Shown here: piece after piece, positions 7,349 to 14,796 of the stretch
Layout: each line of letters begins with the position of its first letter
Numbering within the stretch: position 1 is the first letter of the stretch
Assembly (NCBI GenBank): GCA_002381565.1
Contig: DFWZ01000001.1
Span: 138,912 to 160,210, forward strand
Reading direction: 5' to 3'
DNA from: Gallionella sp. UBA4121
GTDB lineage: Bacteria > Pseudomonadota > Gammaproteobacteria > Burkholderiales > Gallionellaceae
DNA length: 21,299 nt
Program-made: the position numbers and the translations under genes
Notes under the pieces: model-generated
Databases searched by the model: none
Told to the model about the DNA's origin: nothing
The model's input: only the letters and a program-made list of their open reading frames with translations

Positions 7349-10300
7349 GTGGCAAGGAGCCGGAGGAATAATTTGTTTTTAAAACTGGATGAATACAGGA
7401 TAGGCCTCGTCGGTTTCCTGATTTTGATGACATTGACCGTGGTCACGGGCATTTCTGTTTATGCCGTGATGCAACATCAGGCCGAATCGATACTGAGCAA
7501 AAGTCTTGAAGTCTCTGTGAAGAGGAATGTTGATCTGCTCGATAGCCAGATCGCTCAGGCGATGGATGATACGCGGAAGTTTGTCGGCGGTTCCCCCGTC
7601 ATTGACAGCCTGATGCAGATCAATGCAGTCGGGGGCAATATAAAAAGCAGAACCGACCTGCAGCGGATGACCGAACTGTTTCTGTCGCATGGCTTCAGTG
7701 GCGTGTCATTCTACGATGCACAGGGCGCCGAAGTCGCGCGTGCAGGCCGCTTTTTACAACATCCGGCGCTGCACATCCCCATCAATACAGAGCACAGCGC
7801 ATTCTTGTTGTGGGACGGCCAATTCATTCTGCATGCCCTCACCGACATCTTCGATCAGCAGGGGCGACGCATTGGCACTGCGATGACGGAAGCCGATCTG
7901 GAACTGTCGGCCAATGCCCTGGCTGATGCCATATCCATCGGGAAAACCGGCGAAATCGCCCTGTGCGGCCCGTCGGAAGAAGCGCCGCAGGACATGAATT
8001 GCTATCTGCACAGCGCTTCAGTCAGGAAATTCCAGCGCTTGCCCCGGGTGGTAGAAGACAAGGCTTTGCCGATGAATTACGCCTTGGATGGCAAATCCGG
8101 ACTCATCTTCGCTGCGGATTACCGCAGGGAAAAGGTTGTCGCGGCCTATGCTCCGGTGGGCAGGCTTGGCCTCGGCATGGTATTGAAGATCGATCAATCG
8201 GAACTGTATAGCCCGGTGACAGCGCAGTTGAAATACATTGCGGCTCTTCTGGCGATGCTGGTCATTGTCGGTGGATTGCTGCTGTACTGGATGATGACAC
8301 CGCTGGTGCGGCAGCTGCTCGACTCCAGACGGAAACTGATTGCCAATACACAGGCGCTGCAGCAGGAAAACGAGAAGAGTCTTGCGCTTTTGCACAATGC
8401 CAGCGACGGCATCCACATTCTTGACGTTGACGGCAATATCATCGAGGTCAGCGACTCATTCTGCAACATGCTGGGTTATCAGAGAGAAGAGATGATCGGC
8501 ATGAACGTATCCCGATGGGATGCCGGATTGTCAGAGAGCGAACTTGCCGCAGTCCTTCGCCAACAGTTCGCACAACACGAGCGCGGCCAGTTCGAGAGCC
8601 GCCACCGTCGCCGGGATGGCACAATTTTCGATGTCGAGGTCAGCGGTTTCCCGCTGCTGCTCGATGGCAGGCCGGTACTGTTCAACTCATCGCGCGACAT
8701 CAGCGGGCGCAAGGTACGTGACAATGAACTGCGCCAGAGCAAAAAACGCCTGGAGGAATTGCTCGAAAACATGAGCAGTGGCGTGGCAGTCTGCCGTGCG
8801 ATACAGGATGGCGCCGATTTCATCTTTGCCAATATCAATCGCGCATCGGAACGCATGGATAATGTACGGCGCGAGGATTTGATCGGTAAAAGGCTGACGG
8901 ACGCTTTTCCCGGCGCCGAGAAAATGGGACTGCTCGATGCCTTCCGTCGCGTCTGGCAAAGCGGGAGCGCGGAACATTTCCCTGCTTCCCTCTACCAGGA
9001 TGAGCGCACTTCTGGCTGGAGGGAAAACTACATCTATAAACTCGACAGCGGCGAGATCGTCGCCATTTATGACGACATTACCCAGCGCATGCAACTGCAG
9101 GAAGATTTGCGGCATGAACGGGATTTCATGGATGCCATCGTCCAGTCGGCCGGCACCCTGATTCTGGTGATTGACCGGAGCGGCACCATCGTCCGGTTCA
9201 ACCGGACGGCAGAAGAGTTTACCGGCTACAGCTTTGACGAAGTAAAGAACAAGCCGTTCTTCTGGCAAAAGTTTTTCTTGCCGGAACAGCGGTCTGACAT
9301 TGAAAGCGTGTTCGAGTCCGCTCTGTCGGGCAACATCAAGGCACGCCATGAAAATATCTGGGTGGCGCGGGACGGGGAAAAAAGGGTGTTCGACTGGACA
9401 AACACCTTGCTGCTCGACGACGAAGGCAAGATGAGTTTCCTCATTGCGGTCGGTACCGACACCACCGAACGCAAGCAGGCAGAATTGCTGATCAGGATGC
9501 AATCGGATGCGCTCAGATCGAGCACCAACGGCGTGGCCATCGCCGATGCCGCCGACCCCGACTTGCCGTTGATCTACGTGAACCCCGCATTCGAGGAAAT
9601 AACCGGCTATCCGGCCTCGGAATTGCTGGGCCGCAATTGCCGCTTCCTGCAAGGCGAGGACCGCGATCAGCCCGAACTTGCCGAAATCCGCGCCTGCCTC
9701 AAAGAGGGCCGTGCCGGGAAAGCCACGCTGCGCAACTACCGCAAAGACGGTACCCTGTTCTGGAACAGGCTTCATATTTCGCCGATATTCGATAAAGAGG
9801 GCAAACTTACCCAGTTCCTCGGTATCATCAACGACGTCTCCGAGCGCAAGCAGGCAGACGACCACTTGAGGCTGATTTCGGGCGTCTTTGATCATGCGGA
9901 AGAAGGCATTCTGATCACCGACAAACAGGGCACAATACTCGAAGCGAACCCGGCTTGCTGCCATATAATCGGATACAGCCGCGAGGAAATATTGGGCAAG
10001 AATCCGCGCATACTGCACTCTGGCCGACAGGATCAGGCATTTTATGATGCCATGTGGCGGGAAATTCTCTCAGACGGGCACTGGTCAGGCGAAGTCTGGA
10101 ACCGGCGAAAAAATGGCGAAATCTATCCTGAAAGACTGACCCTGTCAGCCGTCAAAAACGACGCAGGCGAAACCATCCGTTACATCGCCCTGTTCTCGGA
10201 TATCTCCAACCTCAAAGATCAGCAGCAACAGCTCGAACGCATGGCCCACCACGATGCGCTCACCGGGCTGCCCAACCGGACGCTGCTCAACGACCGTTTC

Positions 10301-10747
10301 GAAATGGCGATTGCCCACGCGAAGCGATCCGAGGGGAAGCTTGCCGTGTGTTTCATGGATCTCGACGGCTTCAAGCCGGTCAACGACACTTTCGGCCACG
10401 AGGCGGGTGATTTGCTGCTCGTTGAAGTGGCCCGCAGGATGCTCGCGATATCCCGGGCCACGGACACGGTGGCCCGGTTGGGAGGAGACGAATTCGTGCT
10501 GATCTTCCAGGACATTTCGGATGAAGCGGAGTGCCGCCAGATGTTGTCGCGGGTCATGGATTCGATAGGTCAGCCTTTCAATATCAATGGCCATGACATC
10601 AGGATATCGGCAAGCATCGGGGCGGCTTTCTATCCGGATGACGATGCCGATGGAGACAACTTGCTGCGCCATGCCGACCAGGCCATGTATGTGGCCAAAC
10701 AGGCGGGGCGCAACCAGTTTCATTTTTTCGATGCGGCCAGCGACTGA
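7349..10747 (+). CDS. Membrane-bound sensor diguanylate cyclase with four PAS domains and one LOV domain
   Basis: This 1132-residue cyclase likely integrates several signals to make c-di-GMP. TM1 (about 19-41) and TM2 (about 294-317) enclose a periplasmic domain that looks like a double Cache and contains two cysteines (206 and 218). The cytoplasmic order is PAS (345-455), PAS (470-580), PAS (595-711), LOV (720-835), PAS (840-955) and GGDEF (965-1131). The LOV domain has GRNCRFLQG with photoactive Cys764, plus the flavin contacts Arg765, Gln768, Arg781, Asn796 and Asn806. The Gln expected at 827 is Ile. GGDEF (1045-1049) and the I-site RATD (1036-1039) are intact. The start is uncertain: GTG at 7349 has GAGG 6 nt before it, but TTG at 7373 has a better GGAGG 6 nt before it and would remove eight residues. 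PAS 1 and 3 resemble the two PAS domains of the cyclase at 2923. There is no EAL domain. Confidence 0.95.
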   Translation: MARSRRNNLFLKLDEYRIGLVGFLILMTLTVVTGISVYAVMQHQAESILSKSLEVSVKRNVDLLDSQIAQAMDDTRKFVGGSPVIDSLMQINAVGGNIKSRTDLQRMTELFLSHGFSGVSFYDAQGAEVARAGRFLQHPALHIPINTEHSAFLLWDGQFILHALTDIFDQQGRRIGTAMTEADLELSANALADAISIGKTGEIALCGPSEEAPQDMNCYLHSASVRKFQRLPRVVEDKALPMNYALDGKSGLIFAADYRREKVVAAYAPVGRLGLGMVLKIDQSELYSPVTAQLKYIAALLAMLVIVGGLLLYWMMTPLVRQLLDSRRKLIANTQALQQENEKSLALLHNASDGIHILDVDGNIIEVSDSFCNMLGYQREEMIGMNVSRWDAGLSESELAAVLRQQFAQHERGQFESRHRRRDGTIFDVEVSGFPLLLDGRPVLFNSSRDISGRKVRDNELRQSKKRLEELLENMSSGVAVCRAIQDGADFIFANINRASERMDNVRREDLIGKRLTDAFPGAEKMGLLDAFRRVWQSGSAEHFPASLYQDERTSGWRENYIYKLDSGEIVAIYDDITQRMQLQEDLRHERDFMDAIVQSAGTLILVIDRSGTIVRFNRTAEEFTGYSFDEVKNKPFFWQKFFLPEQRSDIESVFESALSGNIKARHENIWVARDGEKRVFDWTNTLLLDDEGKMSFLIAVGTDTTERKQAELLIRMQSDALRSSTNGVAIADAADPDLPLIYVNPAFEEITGYPASELLGRNCRFLQGEDRDQPELAEIRACLKEGRAGKATLRNYRKDGTLFWNRLHISPIFDKEGKLTQFLGIINDVSERKQADDHLRLISGVFDHAEEGILITDKQGTILEANPACCHIIGYSREEILGKNPRILHSGRQDQAFYDAMWREILSDGHWSGEVWNRRKNGEIYPERLTLSAVKNDAGETIRYIALFSDISNLKDQQQQLERMAHHDALTGLPNRTLLNDRFEMAIAHAKRSEGKLAVCFMDLDGFKPVNDTFGHEAGDLLLVEVARRMLAISRATDTVARLGGDEFVLIFQDISDEAECRQMLSRVMDSIGQPFNINGHDIRISASIGAAFYPDDDADGDNLLRHADQAMYVAKQAGRNQFHFFDAASD

Positions 10748-10870
10748 GCCGGGTTGGCGAAGTTCCGAACGTCAGCTGTGCAGAAAAATCCGGGGGCAGC
10801 CTGGCCTCGCTTGCCGCGATTCATCTTTCTTCAGGATAAAGGGCCGGTATGCGTTGTCGGTATATGCTTT

Positions 10871-11365
10871 TTATGGCCCGACAGACTGTTCAAGGGTGGA
10901 GATGGGCAGGTACAGGCACAGCGGATTGTCCATGCAGGCAATAAATCCCAGTCTCAGATAAAACAATTTCGCCCTGTCGTGCTTGGCATCCACTACCACG
11001 GCATACAGGCCGACTTGTCGTGAAAAATCTACGGCCAAACGCAATGTGAATGCCAGCAAGTCCTGACCAATGCCACTGCCCTGGTGACGGATGTCCACTG
11101 CGAGCCGTCCAATGCGCAGAATGGGCGCCGGATAGCGCGGCAATTTGGCTTGGTCCGGCAGGGAAGGCGTGGCTATTTGCCCCGCACTGGCGGTTACAAA
11201 TCCAATTACGCTCACTCCATCCTCTGCCGTCGCCACGTAGGTCTTGCCGAATCCGCGCCGCTGGAGCTGTCCGGACTGGCGAAGCAAAAATTCATTCAGT
11301 GCAACATCACCGCAGTCAAATCCGTCTCGGCGATGAGTCGCAGTCAACAGATGGATAGCAACCAT
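10871..11365 (-). CDS. TacT-like GNAT acetyltransferase toxin
   Basis: This 164-residue protein belongs to the GNAT toxins that acetylate the amino group of charged tRNAs and block translation. Family motifs are FDCGDVALNEFLLRQSGQ near the N-terminus, LPRYPAPILRIGRLAVD, the acetyl-CoA-binding loop RHQGSGIG (93-100), VVVDAKHDRAKLFYLRLGF and a C-terminal LYLPI. Tyr136 in the FY..LGF motif corresponds to the catalytic Tyr of TacT-type toxins. The length is typical, and all key motifs are present, so the toxin looks intact. It starts 3 nt after the stop of the antitoxin gene, so the two are translationally linked. The tRNA target and toxicity are inferred from the family. No clear terminator follows. 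Confidence 0.9.
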   Translation of the reverse strand: MVAIHLLTATHRRDGFDCGDVALNEFLLRQSGQLQRRGFGKTYVATAEDGVSVIGFVTASAGQIATPSLPDQAKLPRYPAPILRIGRLAVDIRHQGSGIGQDLLAFTLRLAVDFSRQVGLYAVVVDAKHDRAKLFYLRLGFIACMDNPLCLYLPISTLEQSVGP

Positions 11366-11368
11366 CGC

Positions 11369-11635
11369 TTAATGACGTGACATGAGTTCGCGCAAAGCTG
11401 CATTGGGTGTTGGCGGATTTTCAATGGAAGCGGTGAATGCCTCAAAATCGCGCTGCGTCAGCAGCAGCGTATCGGTCTCTGAAACGATCCGGCGCGCCGC
11501 CTCAAACGCATTTTGCAACATAAAGCTGGAAACCGTTGTCCCCATCAAGCTGGCTGCACGCTCGATCATCGCCTTCGCTTCAACGCTGGTGCGCAAATTG
11601 ATGCGGGCGGATTCATTCGCTATAGCGGTCGTCAT
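11369..11635 (-). CDS. TacA-like DUF1778 ribbon-helix-helix antitoxin
   Basis: An 88-residue protein starting MTTAIANESARINLRTS, preceded by CAGGAG 7 nt before the ATG at 11635. A longer frame begins 102 nt upstream, but its extra residues are unlike the family and the ribosome site marks the inner ATG. The N-terminal part (ARINLRTSVEAKAMIERAASLMGTTVSSFMLQNAFEAARRIV) is the DUF1778 ribbon-helix-helix DNA-binding fold. The C-terminal tail (LTQRDFEAFTASIENPPTPNAALRELM) is the segment that wraps and neutralises the GNAT toxin in this family. It probably represses its own promoter, with the toxin as co-repressor. A candidate operator lies just upstream. Confidence 0.92.
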   Translation of the reverse strand: MTTAIANESARINLRTSVEAKAMIERAASLMGTTVSSFMLQNAFEAARRIVSETDTLLLTQRDFEAFTASIENPPTPNAALRELMSRH

Positions 11636-11657
11636 GGCAATACTCCTGAAACAGATG

Positions 11658-11673
11658 TGACAATTGTACGTCA
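11658..11673 (-). promoter_or_regulatory. Candidate operator of the toxin-antitoxin pair
   Basis: TGAC (11658-11661) and GTCA (11670-11673) form an inverted pair around a core that includes the 8-bp palindrome ACAATTGT (11660-11667). On the minus strand the same bases include TACAAT, a good -10 box. A ribbon-helix-helix dimer bound here would block the promoter about 25-40 nt upstream of the antitoxin ATG. A matching -35 box is not clear. Confidence 0.4.
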
Positions 11674-11763
11674 ATTTTACGCACGATATGTCATTTTTCG
11701 AGTGATTTTTCTCAGTGGCGCCCTGTGCGAGATTCAATGAGCCTGATTGCTACCGTTCAGGCG

Positions 11764-11798
11764 ATAAAAAACCCGCTAAGGCGTGTGCCATGCGGGTT
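11764..11798 (-). terminator. Rho-independent terminator of the tRNA-Ser transcript
   Basis: AACCCGC (11770-11776) pairs with GCGGGTT (11792-11798) around a 15-nt loop. The minus strand then runs into a T tract (A tract 11765-11771 on the plus strand). It is about 36 nt beyond the tRNA 3' end and oriented to stop it. Confidence 0.75.
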
Positions 11799-11833
11799 AG
11801 TGAGTCTTTGTGAGGCTGGTTGAAACGTTGTTC

Positions 11834-11923
11834 TGGCGGAAGCGGTGAGATTCGAACTCACGGAGGACTTTCATCCTCGCTAGTTTTCAAGACTAGTGCC
11901 TTAAACCGCTCGGCCACACTTCC
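11834..11923 (-). tRNA. serX: tRNA-Ser(UGA), CCA encoded
   Basis: The 90-nt minus-strand sequence begins GGAAGTG and ends CGCTTCC-G-CCA, so the acceptor stem pairs (with one T-G pair), the discriminator is G and the CCA end is encoded. The anticodon stem CTAGT/ACTAG encloses the 7-nt loop CTTGAAA, giving anticodon TGA. A long variable arm (CGAGGATGAAAGTCCTCCG) and the T-loop GTTCGAATC confirm a class II serine tRNA. It reads UCA and other UCN codons. It lies just downstream of queD on the same strand and upstream of the TacA/TacT genes. The symbol is generic. Confidence 0.97.
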
Positions 11924-12007
11924 ATTTTCAATGCCTGCGCTATCCGGCTTTTGAAGGCGCGCATTTTGACCGAAGCCGCGCGGCGTGTCCAGAAAATTTT
12001 AGCGATT

Positions 12008-12451
12008 TCAGCCGCGAACGCAGTCTGCCCAGTTGTTCGGGGTCTCGAAAAGACGGATGCGTTCGAGGCGCAGGTGATTGCCGTAACTGTCCTGGTACGC
12101 GGGGTTGAGGATGCAGAAGGCGATCTGGGCCAGGTTCTCGGCGGTAGGCACGACATCCAAGATCACGGTCTTGTGTTCGGGGATGGTCGCCAGAAAATCG
12201 TACACCGGCTTGTCGCCGCGATAGACCAGAAAGGCGTGATCCCATACATTGACCAGTTTTTCCTGCGCGATGCGTTTGACGTCGGAAAAATCCATCACCA
12301 TGCCTTGCTCGGATTGCCCTTCGGTGTTGATGATGTCGCCGGACAGCGTGATCTCGATCGCATAGCGGTGGCCGTGCAGGTGTCTGCACTGGCTGTTGTG
12401 GTTGGGGATGCGATGTCCGGCATCGAATTCAAGGCGGCGGGTGATGAGCAT
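12008..12451 (-). CDS. queD: 6-carboxytetrahydropterin synthase QueD
   Basis: QueD converts dihydroneopterin triphosphate to 6-carboxy-5,6,7,8-tetrahydropterin, the second step toward preQ0 and queuosine in tRNA. The 147-residue protein begins MLITRRLEFDAGHRIPNH. It carries the zinc and catalytic signature H..(N)C.HLHGHRY, with the first zinc His in DAGHR and the HxH pair in HLHGH, the catalytic Cys in SQCRHLHGH, the VMDFSDVK motif, WDHAFL with the catalytic His, and PTAENLAQ with the substrate-binding Glu. I chose the ATG at 12451, where family similarity begins. A longer frame adds 56 unrelated residues. The ribosome site is weak. It lies 83 nt after the Mth938-like gene and upstream of tRNA-Ser on the same strand. 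Confidence 0.93.
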   Translation of the reverse strand: MLITRRLEFDAGHRIPNHNSQCRHLHGHRYAIEITLSGDIINTEGQSEQGMVMDFSDVKRIAQEKLVNVWDHAFLVYRGDKPVYDFLATIPEHKTVILDVVPTAENLAQIAFCILNPAYQDSYGNHLRLERIRLFETPNNWADCVRG

Positions 12452-12534
12452 GATCAATTCAGTCTTTTTTGTGTGGCGCGGATTATACCGCGTCAGGGAC
12501 CGGGAAACCCACTCGCCGCTTACCACTCGCCGTA

Positions 12535-12903
12535 TTAAAACAGAATTGCGGCGATCACCCTGCGGTCTTCCGCAACCAGGATGTTGTAGGTGCGGCAGGC
12601 GGCAGGGGTGGTCATGCACTCCACGCCGATGCCCGCATTGGTCAGCGCGCGATACAGGCGCGGGTGCGGGAAACGCTGACTAATGCCTGTGCCCAGCAGC
12701 AGCACTTCCGGTTTCAGGTCCAGAAAATAGTCGAAGTGAGCCTCGTTCAAGGCGTCGAAACCCGCAACATGCCAGTCGCTGCGGATTTCTTCCGCCAGTA
12801 CCGCGATGCTGGTGTCGAAGCGCTCACGGTTGACCATGACATGATCATCCGCATAGCCGGTGAAAAGTTTGGTGTCGCCGAGATTGGCCAGATGCAGTTT
12901 CAC
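12535..12903 (-). CDS. Mth938-like domain protein (DUF498 family)
   Basis: A 122-residue protein of the Mth938/DUF498 fold, related to the mitochondrial complex I assembly factor NDUFAF3. Bacterial members have no established reaction. Typical features are the middle segment SDWHVAGFDALNEAHFDYFLDL, the strand-loop PEVLLLGTGISQRFPHPRLYRAL, the motif GIGVECMTTPAACRTYNILVAEDRRVIAAIL, and the small size. The start is GTG with GAGGT 6 nt upstream. The gene is upstream of queD on the same strand with an 83-nt gap and may be co-transcribed, but that pairing says little about function. Confidence 0.85.
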   Translation of the reverse strand: MKLHLANLGDTKLFTGYADDHVMVNRERFDTSIAVLAEEIRSDWHVAGFDALNEAHFDYFLDLKPEVLLLGTGISQRFPHPRLYRALTNAGIGVECMTTPAACRTYNILVAEDRRVIAAILF

Positions 12904-12985
12904 TTGTGACCTCGCAGGCTTTAAAAAGATGATGCTGAGTGTAGAGGTTAGTCGCGATGCGCGTCAAATCATCATAAACCCCCGC

Positions 12986-13366
12986 TTCACGCGGAGGCGC
13001 GGAGAACACGGAGAAAAGCCGGCAAAAATATTTACATTGACGCTGAATGACGGTCAGTTCATCCCAGATAGTTTATTAGCACAAAATTACGTCATACCGG
13101 CGAAGGCCGGTATCCAGATGACTAACAATTTCCCACCCAAGCGGGACAACATCGTGGTTTGGCCGTTCCTCGAAACTCGCCGTGATCGGTAATCGGCTTA
13201 TTTTGCCTGCTACGCAGAGTATTTTTTATGACTGGATTCCGGCTTTCGCCGGAATGACGGCCTAATGGATTATTTGAGTTCATTTGTCTGCACATGTTTA
13301 AAGACGAGGAGAGATGTTTTTAGCGCGAGTCTGCTGTTCTCTGTAGTCTCCGCGTCCCCGCGTGAG
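12986..13366. repeat. Outer inverted repeat enclosing the composite element
   Basis: The 30 bases at 12986-13015 match the reverse complement of 13337-13366 at 24 of 30 positions. Both arms contain the CACGCGG...CGCGGAGA pattern that recurs in many proteobacterial intergenic regions. They flank the smaller element at 13091-13258, so two repeat types are nested here. Confidence 0.7.
13091..13258. repeat. Composite palindrome-ended repeat element, copy 1
   Basis: The element is bounded by 27-bp terminal inverted repeats (13091-13117 and 13232-13258) that differ at three positions. Each end is itself a hairpin (CCGGCGAA.GCCGG type). The left end has TACCGG/CCGGTA where the right has TTCCGG/CCGGAA, a compensatory change that keeps the pairing. 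The 33-bp core (13157-13189) is shared with the element at 16114-16266. It has no coding capacity, so it resembles a non-autonomous MITE or REP-type element. Confidence 0.8.
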
Positions 13367-13479
13367 CGTATTTTTATAAAATTCCCGGCCGTATCCCCCA
13401 TCCGATTTGCTGTGCGAGGGTAGCGCAGGTAAAATCACTCCCTTTTGCGCAAGCCGCGCCTTATCTGAGTGACCGACAA

Positions 13480-14706
13480 GTGAAACCAATTTTAAAATCC
13501 ACCAAGCTGTCCAACGTGTGTTACGACATTCGCGGGCCGGTCATGGAACGCGCCAAGCAGATGGAGGAGGAAGGTCAGCGCATCATCAAGCTGAACATCG
13601 GCAATCTGGCGCCGTTCGGTTTTGAAGCGCCGGAGGAAATTCAGCAGGATGTGATTCTGAATCTGCCCAATTCGTCAGGCTACTCCGACTCGAAAGGCCT
13701 GTTCGCCGCACGCAAGGCGATCATGCACTACTGTCAGTCCAAGAAAATCGCGGGCGTGGGGCTGGACGACATCTACATCGGCAATGGCGCATCCGAACTG
13801 ATCGTGATGGCGATGCAGGGTTTGCTCAACACGGGCGATGAAGTGCTGGTACCGGCGCCTGACTATCCGCTGTGGACCGCAGCGGTGACCCTGGCAGGCG
13901 GGACGCCGCGCCATTACCTGTGCGACGAAGCGAATGACTGGAATCCCGATCTGGCTGACATGAGAGCCAAGATCACGCCGCACACGCGCGCCATCGTCAT
14001 CATCAATCCGAACAATCCGACCGGCGCGCTGTATTCTGATGACATCCTGAAGGAAATCGTCCAGATCGCGAGAGAGCACGATCTCATCATTTTCGCCGAC
14101 GAAATCTACGACAAGATGCTGTACGACGGTGCGACGCACACCTCAATCGCCTCGCTGGCGGACGATGTGCTGTTCGTCACGCTGAACGGCCTGTCCAAAA
14201 ATTACCGCGCCTGCGGCTACCGCTCCGGCTGGATGGTGGTGTCGGGCGAGAAGAAGCATGCGCAGGACTATATCAACGGGCTGACGATTTTAGCTTCGAT
14301 GCGTCTTTGTTCGAACGTGCCCGGGCAGTTCGCGATCCAGACAGCGCTGGGCGGCTATCAGAGCATCAACGATCTGGTCGCGCCCAACGGGCGGCTGTGC
14401 AAGCAGCGCGATCTGGCCTACCAGCTGCTGACTGCAATACCCGGCATCTCCTGCGTCAAGCCGAAAGCGGGGCTCTATCTGTTCCCGCGCCTGGATCCTG
14501 AAATTTATCCGATCGAAAACGATCAGCAGTTCATACTGGAATTGCTGGAAGCCGAAAAGGTGCTGGTGGTGCAGGGAACCGGTTTTAACTGGATACGCCC
14601 GGATCATCTGCGACTGGTGTTCCTGCCGACGGTGGACGATCTGACCGATGCTTTCGGGCGTATAGCGCGCTTTCTGGAATCTTACCGCAAGCGGCATGGA
14701 AAATAA
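13480..14706 (+). CDS. alaA: Alanine-synthesising PLP aminotransferase AlaA
   Basis: AlaA makes alanine from pyruvate and glutamate. The 408-residue protein matches E. coli AlaA (YfbQ) along its length, from KLSNVCYDIRGPVMERAKQ at the N-terminus through LNIGNLAPFGFEAPEE, YIGNGASELIVMAMQ, PAPDYPLWTAAV, IINPNNPTGA and FADEIYDKMLYD to VQGTGFNW.RPDHLR.V near the C-terminus. The PLP-binding Lys is Lys240 in GLSKNYRACGYRSGWM, and the Arg in YRSGW is also conserved. The start is GTG, which aligns with the family N-terminus. No strong ribosome site precedes it. It is followed after 90 bp by hom and then thrC on the same strand, an order common in betaproteobacteria, so an amino-acid biosynthesis operon is likely. 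Start choice is moderately sure; function is secure by family. Confidence 0.95.
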   Translation: MKPILKSTKLSNVCYDIRGPVMERAKQMEEEGQRIIKLNIGNLAPFGFEAPEEIQQDVILNLPNSSGYSDSKGLFAARKAIMHYCQSKKIAGVGLDDIYIGNGASELIVMAMQGLLNTGDEVLVPAPDYPLWTAAVTLAGGTPRHYLCDEANDWNPDLADMRAKITPHTRAIVIINPNNPTGALYSDDILKEIVQIAREHDLIIFADEIYDKMLYDGATHTSIASLADDVLFVTLNGLSKNYRACGYRSGWMVVSGEKKHAQDYINGLTILASMRLCSNVPGQFAIQTALGGYQSINDLVAPNGRLCKQRDLAYQLLTAIPGISCVKPKAGLYLFPRLDPEIYPIENDQQFILELLEAEKVLVVQGTGFNWIRPDHLRLVFLPTVDDLTDAFGRIARFLESYRKRHGK

Positions 14707-14730
14707 TATAACTGCTAGGTTGTAGTCGCT

Positions 14731-14775
14731 AGTCGTTAGTTAAAACGGCGCGTCTCTAACTAGTAACTAACGACT
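14731..14775. repeat. 12-bp perfect inverted repeat between alaA and hom
   Basis: AGTCGTTAGTTA (14731-14742) and TAACTAACGACT (14764-14775) are perfect inverted arms around 21 nt. Related TAGTCG-type units also extend the left side. The structure fills the alaA-hom gap and ends 21 nt before the hom ATG, so it could form an RNA hairpin affecting processing or read-through. There is no T tract after it, so it is not a standard terminator. Confidence 0.65.
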
Positions 14776-14796
14776 AACGTCTAGGAACTGAATTTT

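Larger units (their letters stand above)
12904..13479. other. 576-bp gap upstream of alaA filled with nested repeats, no gene
   Basis: No credible coding sequence is present. A frame here translates to VIPAKAGIQ, the well-known artefact of translating this repeat type. The gap contains an outer imperfect inverted repeat (12986-13015 and 13337-13366) surrounding a 168-bp palindrome-ended element (13091-13258). The last 110 bp before alaA should contain its promoter, but no clear -35/-10 pair was found. Confidence 0.8.

Noticed and set aside
8687..10018. 443-aa minus-strand open frame
   Set aside because: Antisense shadow of the PAS/LOV region of the cyclase; codon structure of the GC-rich plus-strand gene explains the lack of stops.
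12860..13192. 110-aa plus-strand open frame including VIPAKAGIQ
   Set aside because: That peptide is the usual false translation of this intergenic repeat type; the frame also overlaps the start of the Mth938-like gene.
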